Source: Bacteroidales bacterium | Lineage (GTDB): Bacteria; Bacteroidota; Bacteroidia; Bacteroidales; Muribaculaceae | NCBI GenBank assembly: GCA_021205635.1 | Contig: JAJPXC010000125.1 | Location: 37,779 to 101,778, forward strand | Reading direction: 5' to 3' | Length of the DNA stretch: 64,000 nucleotides | In this document: positions 46,432 through 55,567 of the stretch, piece by piece | How positions within the stretch are numbered: position 1 is the stretch's first letter | Layout: the number at the start of each line of letters is the position of its first letter | Made by a program: the position numbers and the translations under genes | Notes under the pieces: model-generated | What the model saw: the letters and a program-made list of their open reading frames with translations, nothing else | Told to the model about the DNA's origin: nothing | Databases searched by the model: none

Positions 46432-47361
46432 ATGGAACGAAAGAGGGTAAGTATAGTGATTCCGATGTACAACGAGCAGGAGGCGTTGCCCGCGCTTAGG
46501 GACAGCCTCGAGTCGTTGATGTCGACCTGGCCACAGGTCGACTGGGAAATCATGGCCGTCAACGACGGCTCGCGTGACAACACGCTGGTGATGCTGCGCC
46601 AGTGGCGAGCCGACGACCCTCGCGTCCACTTCATCGACCTGTCGCGCAACTTCGGCAAGGAGCGGGCCATGATGGCCGGACTTGCCCACGCCACCGGCGA
46701 CGCTGTTGTGATCATTGACGCCGACCTGCAGGATCCCCCCGAGATGATCCCCGAGATGATCTCATGGTGGCAACAGGGCTACGACGACATCTATGCCCGT
46801 CGTCGCGACCGCGGCCAAGAGTCGTGGCTGCGCCGCAATCTCTCTCTGGCCTATTACAAGTTGCTGTCGAGAATCACCTCCATGGAGGTGCTGCAGAATA
46901 CGGGCGACTTCCGCCTGCTCGACCGACGCTGTGTCGACGCCCTCAACTCCCTACCCGAAACCGAGCGCTACACCAAGGGGTTGTTCTCCTGGATTGGATT
47001 CAAGAAGAAAGAATTGCAATTTGACCGCAAGGACCGCGTGGCCGGAAAGTCACATTGGTCGATGGCCAAGCTGATTTCCCTGGGAATGGACGGCATCACC
47101 TCCTCCACGACACGGCCCTTGAAGGTGGCGTCGATTCTGGGATTGATCATCTCGGCCGTGGCGTTCGTCTACATGGTGTGGATCGTGATCAAGACCTTAG
47201 TGCTGGGCGAGAGCGTTCAGGGTTTCCCCACGCTGATGGTCACCATCCTGTTTCTGGGCGGTGTACAGCTGTTAACTATCGGAATCATAGGCGAATACGT
47301 TGGCCGTATCTTTAACGAGACCAAGCGTCGCCCTCCTTATATCATACGCGAAATTCAATAA
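46432..47361 (+). CDS. Membrane glycosyltransferase family 2 (GtrB/ArnC/DPM-like)
   Basis: 309 residues. GT-A domain with VSIVIPMYNEQEALPAL, MAVNDGSRDNT, and metal/nucleotide site DADLQDPPE; KSHWSMAKLISLGMDG is the usual pre-membrane motif. Two C-terminal transmembrane helices (SILGLIISAVAFVYMVWIVI and LMVTILFLGGVQLLTIGIIGEYVGR) place it with polyprenyl-phosphate glycosyltransferases. Predicted to move a sugar from a nucleotide donor to undecaprenyl phosphate at the inner membrane. The M6 protease gene starts 31 bp later, and a small DMT transporter that could flip such a lipid-linked sugar lies after it. Confidence 0.9.
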   Translation: MERKRVSIVIPMYNEQEALPALRDSLESLMSTWPQVDWEIMAVNDGSRDNTLVMLRQWRADDPRVHFIDLSRNFGKERAMMAGLAHATGDAVVIIDADLQDPPEMIPEMISWWQQGYDDIYARRRDRGQESWLRRNLSLAYYKLLSRITSMEVLQNTGDFRLLDRRCVDALNSLPETERYTKGLFSWIGFKKKELQFDRKDRVAGKSHWSMAKLISLGMDGITSSTTRPLKVASILGLIISAVAFVYMVWIVIKTLVLGESVQGFPTLMVTILFLGGVQLLTIGIIGEYVGRIFNETKRRPPYIIREIQ

Positions 47362-47392
47362 CCAACCTACTACAATCTGTATAGATTCAACC

Positions 47393-49957
47393 ATGAACAA
47401 AAGATCACTACTGGCCATAGTAATAGCCACAGCATCAGCGCTCTACGTGGGCGCAGTACCGGCCAAACCGGGTCTTACACGTACAGTGAAACAAAACGAC
47501 GGCACTGAGCTCACCCTGCGCGTGGGTGGCGACGAGCGGTTTCACTCCCTTACAACTTCCGACCATCTCTCGGTCGCCCGCGGCACGGACGGTAATTACT
47601 ATTACCTCACCCCTCAGGGCATTTCCACTGTCATAGCCCATCCCGAAGGCTCTCGCAGCGCCGATGAAATCCAATTCATCCAGCAAAACCAGCTCTCTCC
47701 CGCTGAAGTTGCTCAATCCTTGGCGCGTCCCAAGATGAACACAGCATCGGGAATCTCCAACCGTTCCGGGCAGGTGTCGCCCAAGGTATCATCACAGGTG
47801 CCCACGACAGCCAGTCCCAAGGTGCCGGTCCTGCTGCTCGCTTACAAGGATTACGCGTTCCGTGACGGCGCCGACGCGTTGACCACGTTCCAGAATTTCT
47901 TCGACGAGGGCGAGGTTAGCGCCCGCCAATATTTCAAGGATCAGTCGGGAGGCCAGTACACCCCGCAATTCGACGTATACGGCCCCTATACCCTGTCGCA
48001 AAACCGCTCCTACTACGGCGGCAACGACTCCTCGGGCGACGACAAGCGCGTAGGCACGATGGTGGGTGAAGGCGTCCAGGGCCTCAACTCGCAGATTGAT
48101 TTCTCCCAATACGATAACGACGGCGACGGCGTGTGCGACGTGGTAATCGTCATCTACGCCGGCGACGGCGAGGCCTCATCCTACGACGATGACGCCGAAA
48201 ACGCCATCTGGCCGTGCCAGTGGACTCTGTCGTCGAGCGACTACGGCCAGAGCCTCACCTGCGACGGCGTGAAAGTCAACGCTTTCGCCGTGTTCAACGA
48301 GCTGAACGGCAGCGACTTAACCAAAATCGACGGCATCGGCACTTTCTGCCACGAGTACGGCCACTGCATGGGTTTGCCCGACTTCTACGACACCTACTAC
48401 TCGGGCAACTTCGGCATGGGCCCGTGGTCGATTATGGACTACGGCAACTACAACAACGACGGCTACACCCCGCTGGGCTATTCGGCTTACGAGAAGGAGT
48501 TTATGGGCTGGTACACAATCCCCGTGGCCACCGAGAACACCTACTATACCTTACCCATTTGGAATCAGCTTCAAACGCCTAACGATCAAGCGATTAAGCT
48601 TACCTCATCCAACTCCAACGAGTATTTCATCCTCGAAAACCGCCAGTTGCAAGGCTGGGACGAGTATATGCCCGCACGCGGACTGATGATCACCCACGTA
48701 ACCTACTCAGCCTCAGCTTGGAGCGGAAATTACGTCAACAACAACTATTATTACTCGGGATGGTCGCAGAAATACGACACCGTCGCCGAGCGCATGACGA
48801 TCATGCCCGCCGACAACACCAAGGAAATGGAGTACTACTACGGATATTATTATATCGTGGATGAGGATTGCGTGGGCGACTTGTGGCCCTACAACGGCAA
48901 CGACGCCTTCACCGACAGCTCCTCACCCGCGGCCGCGCTCAACCTCTCATCCTCCTACCTCGGAAAACCGATCACCGAGATTACCCAAAACGCCGACGGC
49001 ACCGTCTCCTTCTGGTGCATGAAGGAGGAAATTCCCTTGACGCCCATCGACACTCCCGTGCTCAATGAGGGGGATGTGGTATCCTCCACCAGCTTCACTG
49101 CATCGTGGACCCACGACCCAGGCGAGGCCGAAGTAACTTACACCTTAGAGGTGCGCCTCAACGACGGCACCGAGCCTGTGCCTACACTCGTCAATTCAGC
49201 ATCGTTCGCCTCCTCCGACGGTAACGACTGGACCGACTGCGGCACCAACAAATACTACGCCATCTACGAGGACAACAGCATCCGCCTCGGTTCGGCCAAA
49301 TATACAGGCTACGTGACCTCACCCACCTTCACCACCGACGATGACGGCATCGTCACCCTGTGGTTCAACGCCAAAGCCTACGGCAACGACACCAGCGTAC
49401 CCGCCACCCTCTACATCCTCGACCAAAACGGCAACAAGCTGGCATCCAGCACCCAAACGCTCACCTCGTCGGCAGCCGACTACTGCGCCAAGTTCACCGT
49501 CAGCGCCTCGACCAAGGTGCAAGTGAAAATCGCCGCCGAGACAACCAAGAAGCGCATCAACCTCTACTCGGCCAAGATCTACACTGGCGACGCCACGGAC
49601 GAATTATATAAATCTCGCACACGCGAGGTAAGCGATATCGGCGACCAAACTCGCCGCGTGATCACGGGCATCGAGGGTACTTCCTACACCGTCACCGACC
49701 TCAAGGAGAACGCCATTTACACCTTCCGCGTGAAGGCCGTGCCCGTCGACACCGACACCTACGAGGAAAGCCCCTGGACCGACCTGCTCTCGGTTGACCT
49801 GAGCGAAACCTCTGCGGTCAATTCCATCCTCAACGATAACGCCTCCGAGGAAACCTTCTACTACAACCTGCAAGGCATACGCATCCCCTACCCTGCTGCA
49901 GGACAAGTGGTTATCCGTCAACAAGGCACATCTGTTAGCAAATTTCTTATCCAATAA
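47393..49957 (+). CDS. Secreted M6 family (immune inhibitor A-like) metalloprotease
   Basis: 854 residues from ATG 47393; the frame is open further upstream inside the glycosyltransferase gene, but the signal peptide MNKRSLLAIVIATASALYVG begins here. After a propeptide-like region (about 25-150), the zinc site is HEYGHCMGLPD (320-330; HExxHxxGxxD), followed by GNFGMGPWSIMDYG, the Met-turn. A C-terminal FN3-like and beta-sandwich region (about 560-820) and the tail YYNLQGIRIPYPAAGQVVI follow; the tail nearly duplicates that of the beta-helix protein at 35019-37688. Secreted or surface endopeptidase. Position between a glycosyltransferase and a transporter suggests co-transcription, not necessarily a shared pathway. 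Confidence 0.92.
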   Translation: MNKRSLLAIVIATASALYVGAVPAKPGLTRTVKQNDGTELTLRVGGDERFHSLTTSDHLSVARGTDGNYYYLTPQGISTVIAHPEGSRSADEIQFIQQNQLSPAEVAQSLARPKMNTASGISNRSGQVSPKVSSQVPTTASPKVPVLLLAYKDYAFRDGADALTTFQNFFDEGEVSARQYFKDQSGGQYTPQFDVYGPYTLSQNRSYYGGNDSSGDDKRVGTMVGEGVQGLNSQIDFSQYDNDGDGVCDVVIVIYAGDGEASSYDDDAENAIWPCQWTLSSSDYGQSLTCDGVKVNAFAVFNELNGSDLTKIDGIGTFCHEYGHCMGLPDFYDTYYSGNFGMGPWSIMDYGNYNNDGYTPLGYSAYEKEFMGWYTIPVATENTYYTLPIWNQLQTPNDQAIKLTSSNSNEYFILENRQLQGWDEYMPARGLMITHVTYSASAWSGNYVNNNYYYSGWSQKYDTVAERMTIMPADNTKEMEYYYGYYYIVDEDCVGDLWPYNGNDAFTDSSSPAAALNLSSSYLGKPITEITQNADGTVSFWCMKEEIPLTPIDTPVLNEGDVVSSTSFTASWTHDPGEAEVTYTLEVRLNDGTEPVPTLVNSASFASSDGNDWTDCGTNKYYAIYEDNSIRLGSAKYTGYVTSPTFTTDDDGIVTLWFNAKAYGNDTSVPATLYILDQNGNKLASSTQTLTSSAADYCAKFTVSASTKVQVKIAAETTKKRINLYSAKIYTGDATDELYKSRTREVSDIGDQTRRVITGIEGTSYTVTDLKENAIYTFRVKAVPVDTDTYEESPWTDLLSVDLSETSAVNSILNDNASEETFYYNLQGIRIPYPAAGQVVIRQQGTSVSKFLIQ

Positions 49958-49976
49958 TTAGCCACCCATCCAACGC

Positions 49977-50351
49977 ATGTCCATCCTTACCTCCAACCTC
50001 TCGCTGTTGCCGCTGGCGCTCATTCAGAGCGCCGTGCTGGCCCTCGGGCAGGTGTTCCTGAAATTGGGACTGGTAAGGATGGAACCGTTCGGGTGGAACG
50101 CAACGTTTTGGCGCTCAGCACTTTGTAACTGGCAATTTGCCCTTTCAGGGCTGTGCTTCGGCGGTGCGAGCTTGCTGTGGATGTACATCATCAAACACTA
50201 CCCGCTAAGCATGTCCTACCCGCTGATTTCGCTCAGCTATGTGTTTGGCCTGCTGGCCGCTATGTGGATTTTCAACGAGGATGTGACCGTGATGAAGTGG
50301 GGTGGCGTGGTGCTAATCATGCTGGGATGCATTATGATTTCAAAACCGTGA
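49977..50351 (+). CDS. Small DMT/EamA-type membrane transporter
   Basis: 124 residues, four predicted transmembrane helices (LALIQSAVLALGQVFLKLGL; FALSGLCFGGASLLWMYII; YPLISLSYVFGLLAAMWIF; GGVVLIMLGCIMIS). Resembles small drug/metabolite transporter subunits such as ArnE/ArnF or SMR proteins; YPLSMSYPLISLSYV fits the ArnE-like type. With the ArnC-like glycosyltransferase two genes upstream it could flip an undecaprenyl-linked sugar (inference). Four bases separate it from the LolA-like gene, so it may be the entry gene of the lipid cluster. Confidence 0.8.
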   Translation: MSILTSNLSLLPLALIQSAVLALGQVFLKLGLVRMEPFGWNATFWRSALCNWQFALSGLCFGGASLLWMYIIKHYPLSMSYPLISLSYVFGLLAAMWIFNEDVTVMKWGGVVLIMLGCIMISKP

Positions 50352-50355
50352 TTCT

Positions 50356-50979
50356 ATGAAGAAAAAGTTGCTGATATTCTGCGCATTATGTTTTGCCTGC
50401 CTAACGACCTCGGCCGAAAGCTTTAGCCAAGATGCAGCCCTTAAGGAAATAAGCGCCGCGGCCGCGGCTATCAAGACGATGCAGGCCGATTTTGTGCAGA
50501 CCAAATCACTTAAGATGCTGGGCGACAAGATGATATCCCGCGGCAAAATGCTTTGCGAGCAACCAAATCGTCTGCGTTGGGAATACACCTCTCCCTACAC
50601 CTACACGTTCATCCTTAACGGCAACCGCGTACTCGTCAAAAAGAAAGATCGCAGCGACATGATCGACACGAGCCAAAACGCCATGTTCCGCGAAATCGCC
50701 CGAATCATGATGAACAGCGTGCTTGGCAAATGCCTTACCGACAAAAACGATTTCCGTGCCACAGTCGCCCAAAAATCAGGCGGTTACATCGTCACATTAA
50801 TTCCCCAGAAGAAGGAGATGAAACAGATGTTCACCAAAATTCTCCTTCATTACAATAAGCAGCAAGCTATGGTGACGCAGGTGGAAATGTACGAGAAAAA
50901 TGGCGATTCCACAGTCATCGAGTTGAAAAATCTAAAAAAGAACGCTCCTATTGATGCTGCGCAGTTTAAGATTGATTAA
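50356..50979 (+). CDS. LolA-like periplasmic lipid/lipoprotein carrier
   Basis: 207 residues with signal peptide MKKKLLIFCALCFACLTTSAES. The LolA fold signature is clear: IKTMQADFVQTKSLKMLGDKMISRGKMLCEQPNRLRWEYTSPYTYTFI (seen as ADFVQ...RGK...LRWEY). In aryl polyene clusters a dedicated LolA-like protein is thought to shuttle the product across the periplasm; position here supports that rather than a general lipoprotein carrier. Its 3' end overlaps the next gene by 26 bp. Confidence 0.88.
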   Translation: MKKKLLIFCALCFACLTTSAESFSQDAALKEISAAAAAIKTMQADFVQTKSLKMLGDKMISRGKMLCEQPNRLRWEYTSPYTYTFILNGNRVLVKKKDRSDMIDTSQNAMFREIARIMMNSVLGKCLTDKNDFRATVAQKSGGYIVTLIPQKKEMKQMFTKILLHYNKQQAMVTQVEMYEKNGDSTVIELKNLKKNAPIDAAQFKID

Positions 50980-51388
50980 TTGGCTGATACTAAGCTTGTT
51001 CTCCCTATTTGGAATGGCACAAAGCTATCCCACAGAGGTTGGCCAACGCACACGCAATCAGCTGATTATCGAAATGCCGAAGGCTCAGGTGAGCGGCATC
51101 CTTATCATGGCCCACGTGAGCCAAGACACAATCAACGCTTCGGTGGTAAACGAGTTTGGCATCTCCCTGATGGATTTCAGCTATAACACGCTGAAGGACA
51201 GGGTAAAACTCCATTCCGTAATGAAAGCGCTTGACAAGTGGTACATCCGACGCACGCTGCGGTCCGACCTTCGCAATCTACTCAACATTATGCGCGAAGG
51301 AGGCACAGAATATTACGACAAACGCCACAAAATCAGATACTTAATTCAGCCTTACGATGAAACTGAAGAACTTCCTTTACAAGATTGA
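50954..51388 (+). CDS. Small secreted protein of the polyene-like cluster, function unknown
   Basis: 144 residues from ATG 50954; a TTG one codon earlier is a weaker start. Signal peptide MLRSLRLINWLILSLFSLFGMAQ. The mature part (IEMPKAQVSGILIMAHVSQDTINASVVNEFG, here only as landmarks VSGILIMA and DTINASVVNEFGISLMDFSY) looks like one compact beta domain. Similar small proteins (for example DUF3261 type) sit next to LolA in aryl polyene clusters; I cannot confirm the family. It overlaps both neighbours (26 and 32 bp), so expression is coupled. Confidence 0.7.
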   Translation: MLRSLRLINWLILSLFSLFGMAQSYPTEVGQRTRNQLIIEMPKAQVSGILIMAHVSQDTINASVVNEFGISLMDFSYNTLKDRVKLHSVMKALDKWYIRRTLRSDLRNLLNIMREGGTEYYDKRHKIRYLIQPYDETEELPLQD

Positions 51389-51728
51389 AGCCAAAGAGAC
51401 GCTTGCCGACGGCGAGGCACGTGTCAGCTTAGTGTTGCTCCCCGATTGCCCCATATATGAGGCACATTTCCCTGGGCAACCAATCACGCCGGGAGTGTGT
51501 ATCATCCAGATGGTCAAGGAGATGGCCGAAGGATTCGTAGGACAAGAATTAAGTATCCCCTTGCTTAAGAACGCCAAATTTTTGCAAGTAATCACGCCTA
51601 ACGGGCTGATTTTAAGCGCATTGTTTCATATTGCAAAGAGCGAAAACGACACCTATAAAATAAAAGCCGAGATAATAGACGACAAAGTAACGTATGCAAA
51701 ACTCTCACTACAAGCAACTTGCGCATGA
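51357..51728 (+). CDS. FabZ-like 3-hydroxyacyl-ACP dehydratase (hotdog)
   Basis: 123 residues, single hotdog fold. The motif HFPGQPITPGVCIIQMVKE aligns with FabZ HFPGxPxxPGVLxxEA: H37 is kept but the catalytic Glu, 14 residues later, is Gln51. Predicted to dehydrate the beta-hydroxyacyl-ACP intermediate in chain extension; the Glu-to-Gln change leaves open reduced activity, a different mechanism or need for a partner subunit. It overlaps the upstream (32 bp) and downstream (35 bp) genes. Confidence 0.82.
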   Translation: MKLKNFLYKIEAKETLADGEARVSLVLLPDCPIYEAHFPGQPITPGVCIIQMVKEMAEGFVGQELSIPLLKNAKFLQVITPNGLILSALFHIAKSENDTYKIKAEIIDDKVTYAKLSLQATCA

Positions 51729-53205
51729 TCGTGGCATCTGCGTGATTATCCCCACCTACAACAATGCGGGGACAATCGCCGATGTGGTCGAGCGAGCGTT
51801 CGGCCAATGCGACGACGTAATTGTAGTGAATGACGGTAGCACCGATGATACCTCTCAGATTATCAACCAAATAAATGGCATAACAATTGTAGAATATTCC
51901 AAAAACGCGGGCAAGGGAACAGCCCTGAAACGAGGGTTTAAGAAGGCCCGCGAAATGGGATTTGCCTACGCCATTACCCTCGATGGCGACGGCCAGCACT
52001 ACCCCGAGGACATCCCAGCGCTTATCAATGCCAACGTGGCCAACCCTGGCGCATTGATCGTGGGAGAACGTGATTTACAGGGAGTTACACGCTCCAAAGG
52101 GAGCCGATTCGCCAACCGATTCAGCAATTTCTGGTTTGCCGTCCAAACTCTTCGTCACCTGCGAGACACCCAATCGGGTTACCGCCTCTATCCTCTCAGG
52201 CATCTTTACGGCATCAGCATGCTCACCTCCCGCTATGAGGCTGAATTAGAGCTACTTGTAATGGCCGCATGGCATGGGGTGAAAATCGCTACAGTGCCTG
52301 TAAGGGTTTACTATCCTCCTCAAGATGAGCGGGTTTCGCATTTCCGTCCAGGCAAGGATTTCGCACGCATCTCGCTGTTAAACACTGTGTTATGCATTCT
52401 TGCGCTTGTGTATGCGTTACCCCTGGGGATTTTGCGAATATCCTACACGACGATATACACGATTTTCGCATTAGCGGTGTATCTTGTTGGCGCACTGGGA
52501 GTTATCACTTCGTTTGCGCTCGTTTATGTAGGTTGGAAGAAAATACGTAAGCAACCAAGTAGGTGCCCATCGCCATTACATCGCGTCATTTATTGGTATA
52601 GTCGCTTGACCGCCAATCTTTTAGGCGTGTTCGGCTCGCCCATTAGCGTGCGTAATTCCCAAAGCGAAAATTTCCAAAAGGCCGCAATCATAATCTGTAA
52701 CCATCAGAGCCACTTGGACTTAATCGTCCAACTCTCATTGTCGCCCCGCATCGTGTTCCTTACTAACGATTGGGTGTGGCATAGCCCATTCTTTGGCTAC
52801 TTCGTGCGTCAAGCCGAGTATTATCCTGTTTCTGAGGGAGTTGAGACGCTTTTACCCAAACTGAAATCCCTCGCCGACCGAGGCTACAGCATCTCGGTTT
52901 ATCCCGAAGGGACTCGCTCCCGAGACGGTCAAGTCGGGCGTTTCCACAAGGGTGCCTTCCACATCGCCAAAGAGCTAGGACTCGACATCATTCCGATGGT
53001 GCAATACGGCGCCAACCATGCGCTACCCAAGAAGGGGTGGTACATGCGCCGATGGCCTATCTGCCTGGAAATCAACGAGAGAGTCACTCCTGAAAAGCAA
53101 ATGGAATTTGGAGCCAGCGAGCTAGAACGTGCCCGTAAGTTCCGCCGATTCACCAAGGAGCATCTCCAAGCCTTGAGCAACGAAATAGAGCAAAACGTGA
53201 TATGA
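51694..53205 (+). CDS. Fusion of family 2 glycosyltransferase and lysophospholipid-type acyltransferase
   Basis: 503 residues. N-terminal GT2 domain (about 14-225) with CVIIPTYNNAGTIADVVERA, VVNDGSTDDTSQI and DGDGQHYPED (nucleotide/metal site). Two membrane helices follow (LLNTVLCILALVYALPLGIL; IFALAVYLVGALGVITSFAL). The C-terminal domain has the LPLAT motif NHQSHLD (H337, D342) and VYPEGTRSRDG. Likely glycosylates and acylates the polyene or its lipid anchor at the membrane. Separate GT and acyltransferase genes occur in aryl polyene clusters; here one polypeptide does both. ATGA overlap with the next gene. Confidence 0.9.
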   Translation: MQNSHYKQLAHDRGICVIIPTYNNAGTIADVVERAFGQCDDVIVVNDGSTDDTSQIINQINGITIVEYSKNAGKGTALKRGFKKAREMGFAYAITLDGDGQHYPEDIPALINANVANPGALIVGERDLQGVTRSKGSRFANRFSNFWFAVQTLRHLRDTQSGYRLYPLRHLYGISMLTSRYEAELELLVMAAWHGVKIATVPVRVYYPPQDERVSHFRPGKDFARISLLNTVLCILALVYALPLGILRISYTTIYTIFALAVYLVGALGVITSFALVYVGWKKIRKQPSRCPSPLHRVIYWYSRLTANLLGVFGSPISVRNSQSENFQKAAIIICNHQSHLDLIVQLSLSPRIVFLTNDWVWHSPFFGYFVRQAEYYPVSEGVETLLPKLKSLADRGYSISVYPEGTRSRDGQVGRFHKGAFHIAKELGLDIIPMVQYGANHALPKKGWYMRRWPICLEINERVTPEKQMEFGASELERARKFRRFTKEHLQALSNEIEQNVI

Positions 53206-54695
53206 ACGACAAGCGAGTGATAGTAATCGGGGCGGGCCTCGGCGGACTCATGACGGGAGCTCTTCTCGCCAAGGAGGGGTGTCACGTCACGGTAGTCGAG
53301 AAGAACCCCAAAGTGGGAGGCTGCCTGCAAAGCTACACTCGCTTCGGCACCACTTTCGACACCGGCATGCATCTTTTTGGAGGCATGGCTCAGGGTGGCA
53401 ATATCCGTCGCATCTGCGACTATCTCGGTATCGCTGAGCAGTTTACCACGCTCGATTTGGACTGCGAGAACGACGTTGAAATCTTCGTGGGAGCCGACAA
53501 TCGCCTACATCCCGTAAATTTAAGCCGTGACTACCTAGTAGAGTCGCTATCTCGATATTTCCCAGGCTATCAAGCTGAATTACAAGGATATATCTCAGCA
53601 ATCAACCGAATTGTTGACGGAATGGACCTTTTCCATCTGCGTCCAGCCGAATCATCCCTATCCCGCTACGATGAGGAGTTTTTGATACCCGCCGACCATT
53701 TCCTCGCCAAATACATCAGCGAGCCGCGTCTACGTGCTATATTGGCGATAATCAACACTTTATACGCTGGTGAAAAAGGAATCTCACCCACTTTCCTTCA
53801 CGCTGTCCTGGCCACAATCTTCCTCAATGGCGCTTGCCGAGTAACGGGTGGCTACTCACATTTTGCTAAAGCCTTGAACGATTGTATTTTAGCCAATGGA
53901 GGCAAGATTATCACGGGTGATGGCGCCTCCTCTATTTTTCACGTAGATAATTCATTGGTTATCAATACGGTAAAAGGAAATAAATACACGGCCAACTATG
54001 TGGTTTCCGCAATTTCCCCTGAAAGCACATTGGCCATGGTGGACAGCCGTGAGGCCTTCTCCGACGCTTACCGCCAGGCAATTGAAGACAAATCATCCTC
54101 CCTTTCGGCCTTCATCGTCAATATCAAGCTGAAACCCTACATGTTACCATTTTCCAACCGTATCGGTTTCTATATCGAGACCTATGACGACGCCTGGAGC
54201 ACCAACGATGGCGACGAAGTGGATAAATTCTTCTATATGACACCTCCAACGCTCCATCAAGGCGCTTACGCTGAGACCCTTAACGTGGTTCTTCCAATGC
54301 GTTGGAGCAGGGTGGAGCGATGGGACAATACCTCAGTGGGCAACCGTGGCGAGGATTACGAGAACTTCAAGCAACAGGTTTATAATCAAGTTGTTGCCAA
54401 ACTACGCAAAATCATGCCTAACGTTGAGGACGCAATAGACAAAGTCGACCTGGCTACTCCGCTCACAATCCGCGAATACACCGGCGTTAAGGAGGGCGCG
54501 ATGTGCGGCGCGCGCAAAGAGTGCAACGACCCGCTGATTTTCCTGCCCGTTGCTACCCGCATGCCCGGCCTGTTCCTCACCGGCCAAAGCGTCAACATGC
54601 ATGGCTTTTGCGGAGTCTCGCTCACCGCCATCCAAACTGCCGAGGCCATTCTTGGTAAGAACGCTATAATCAACCATTTACAACCAAAATCATGA
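53202..54695 (+). CDS. CrtI/phytoene desaturase-like FAD-dependent oxidoreductase
   Basis: 497 residues. FAD-binding VIVIGAGLGGLMTGALLAKEG (G10xG12xxG15) and VVEKNPKVGGCLQSY open the protein, and the C-terminal family motif reads RMPGLFLTGQSVNMHGFCGV. Relatives include phytoene desaturases and retinol saturases that act on conjugated polyenes, which fits an enzyme adding or removing double bonds of a polyene chain; the direction of reaction is unknown. Its stop overlaps the ATG of the following hydrolase gene by four bases. Confidence 0.88.
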   Translation: MNDKRVIVIGAGLGGLMTGALLAKEGCHVTVVEKNPKVGGCLQSYTRFGTTFDTGMHLFGGMAQGGNIRRICDYLGIAEQFTTLDLDCENDVEIFVGADNRLHPVNLSRDYLVESLSRYFPGYQAELQGYISAINRIVDGMDLFHLRPAESSLSRYDEEFLIPADHFLAKYISEPRLRAILAIINTLYAGEKGISPTFLHAVLATIFLNGACRVTGGYSHFAKALNDCILANGGKIITGDGASSIFHVDNSLVINTVKGNKYTANYVVSAISPESTLAMVDSREAFSDAYRQAIEDKSSSLSAFIVNIKLKPYMLPFSNRIGFYIETYDDAWSTNDGDEVDKFFYMTPPTLHQGAYAETLNVVLPMRWSRVERWDNTSVGNRGEDYENFKQQVYNQVVAKLRKIMPNVEDAIDKVDLATPLTIREYTGVKEGAMCGARKECNDPLIFLPVATRMPGLFLTGQSVNMHGFCGVSLTAIQTAEAILGKNAIINHLQPKS

Positions 54696-55567
54696 ATCGG
54701 CTGATTATCTTCATCTTATCAATCATCGCCATTGACGCAAGCGCTCAAATCAACATTTGGGAGGGCACCGACTGTAATAAGAAGGTCAAGCTTACACCGT
54801 ATCTCGTTGAAAATCATGAGAATAGCAAAGCTATAATTGTGTGCCCCGGAGGCAGCTATTTTTGGCACGACAGCGACACCGAGGGCCATGAAGTGGCTAA
54901 ATGGTTGCAAAGCAACGGTATAGCCGCTTTTGTATTGGATTACCGAGCAGCACAAGTGCCCGCTTTCATCTTTCATCACCGTTACCTGTTTCGCGGCAAC
55001 CGATACCCCGATCCTCAAGACGACCTTCGTCAAGCATTGCGACTAATTCGCAGTATCTCTGATAAATACGGCATTAATCCCGATTCGATTGGTGTGATGG
55101 GATTCTCGGCTGGTGGACATCTGGTGATGTCGGCGGCTGAATTGTTCGACCGCGCCGACTGGCCAGCTTTCATCGTCCCCGTCTACCCCGTGGTAACCAT
55201 GACCGAGGATTGTGTACACAAGCGTTCCCGTAGAGGCTTATTAGGGGACAACAACCAGCATAACAAGGAGTTATGCGACTCGCTTTCACTTGAGCGACAT
55301 GTTCCCGAGGGATGCCCACCCGTGTTCTTGGTCAACTGCGTGGACGACCCGGTGGTGGATTATCGCAATTCGGTATTACTCGACTCGGCTCTCACTGCTA
55401 AAGGCGTGAACCACCGATACTTACAATTCCAGTCGGGCGGTCACGGCTTTGGCGCATCCGACACCAAAGGCACTGAGGAATGTCGCCAGTGGCGCTCGCT
55501 TTTTCTCCAATGGCTCAGCGAATTAGGCGATAAAAACCAATCGATTAACACCCAAGCACAGCCATGA
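54692..55567 (+). CDS. Secreted alpha/beta hydrolase (esterase, BD-FAE-like)
   Basis: 291 residues with signal peptide (LIIFILSIIAIDASAQ). Alpha/beta hydrolase with oxyanion loop IVCPGGSYF, nucleophile GFSAGG (S139), Asp in NCVDDPVVDYRN and His in SGGHGFG. Similar to carbohydrate acetylesterase/xylan esterase-type lipases, but the genomic position inside the polyene-like operon points to an acyl-ester substrate in the periplasm. Four-base overlaps on both sides show it is an integral operon member. Confidence 0.85.
   Translation: MNRLIIFILSIIAIDASAQINIWEGTDCNKKVKLTPYLVENHENSKAIIVCPGGSYFWHDSDTEGHEVAKWLQSNGIAAFVLDYRAAQVPAFIFHHRYLFRGNRYPDPQDDLRQALRLIRSISDKYGINPDSIGVMGFSAGGHLVMSAAELFDRADWPAFIVPVYPVVTMTEDCVHKRSRRGLLGDNNQHNKELCDSLSLERHVPEGCPPVFLVNCVDDPVVDYRNSVLLDSALTAKGVNHRYLQFQSGGHGFGASDTKGTEECRQWRSLFLQWLSELGDKNQSINTQAQP

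Noticed and set aside
47300..47392. Extended N-terminus for the M6 protease
   Set aside because: This part overlaps the end of the glycosyltransferase gene and precedes a normal signal peptide starting at 47393.
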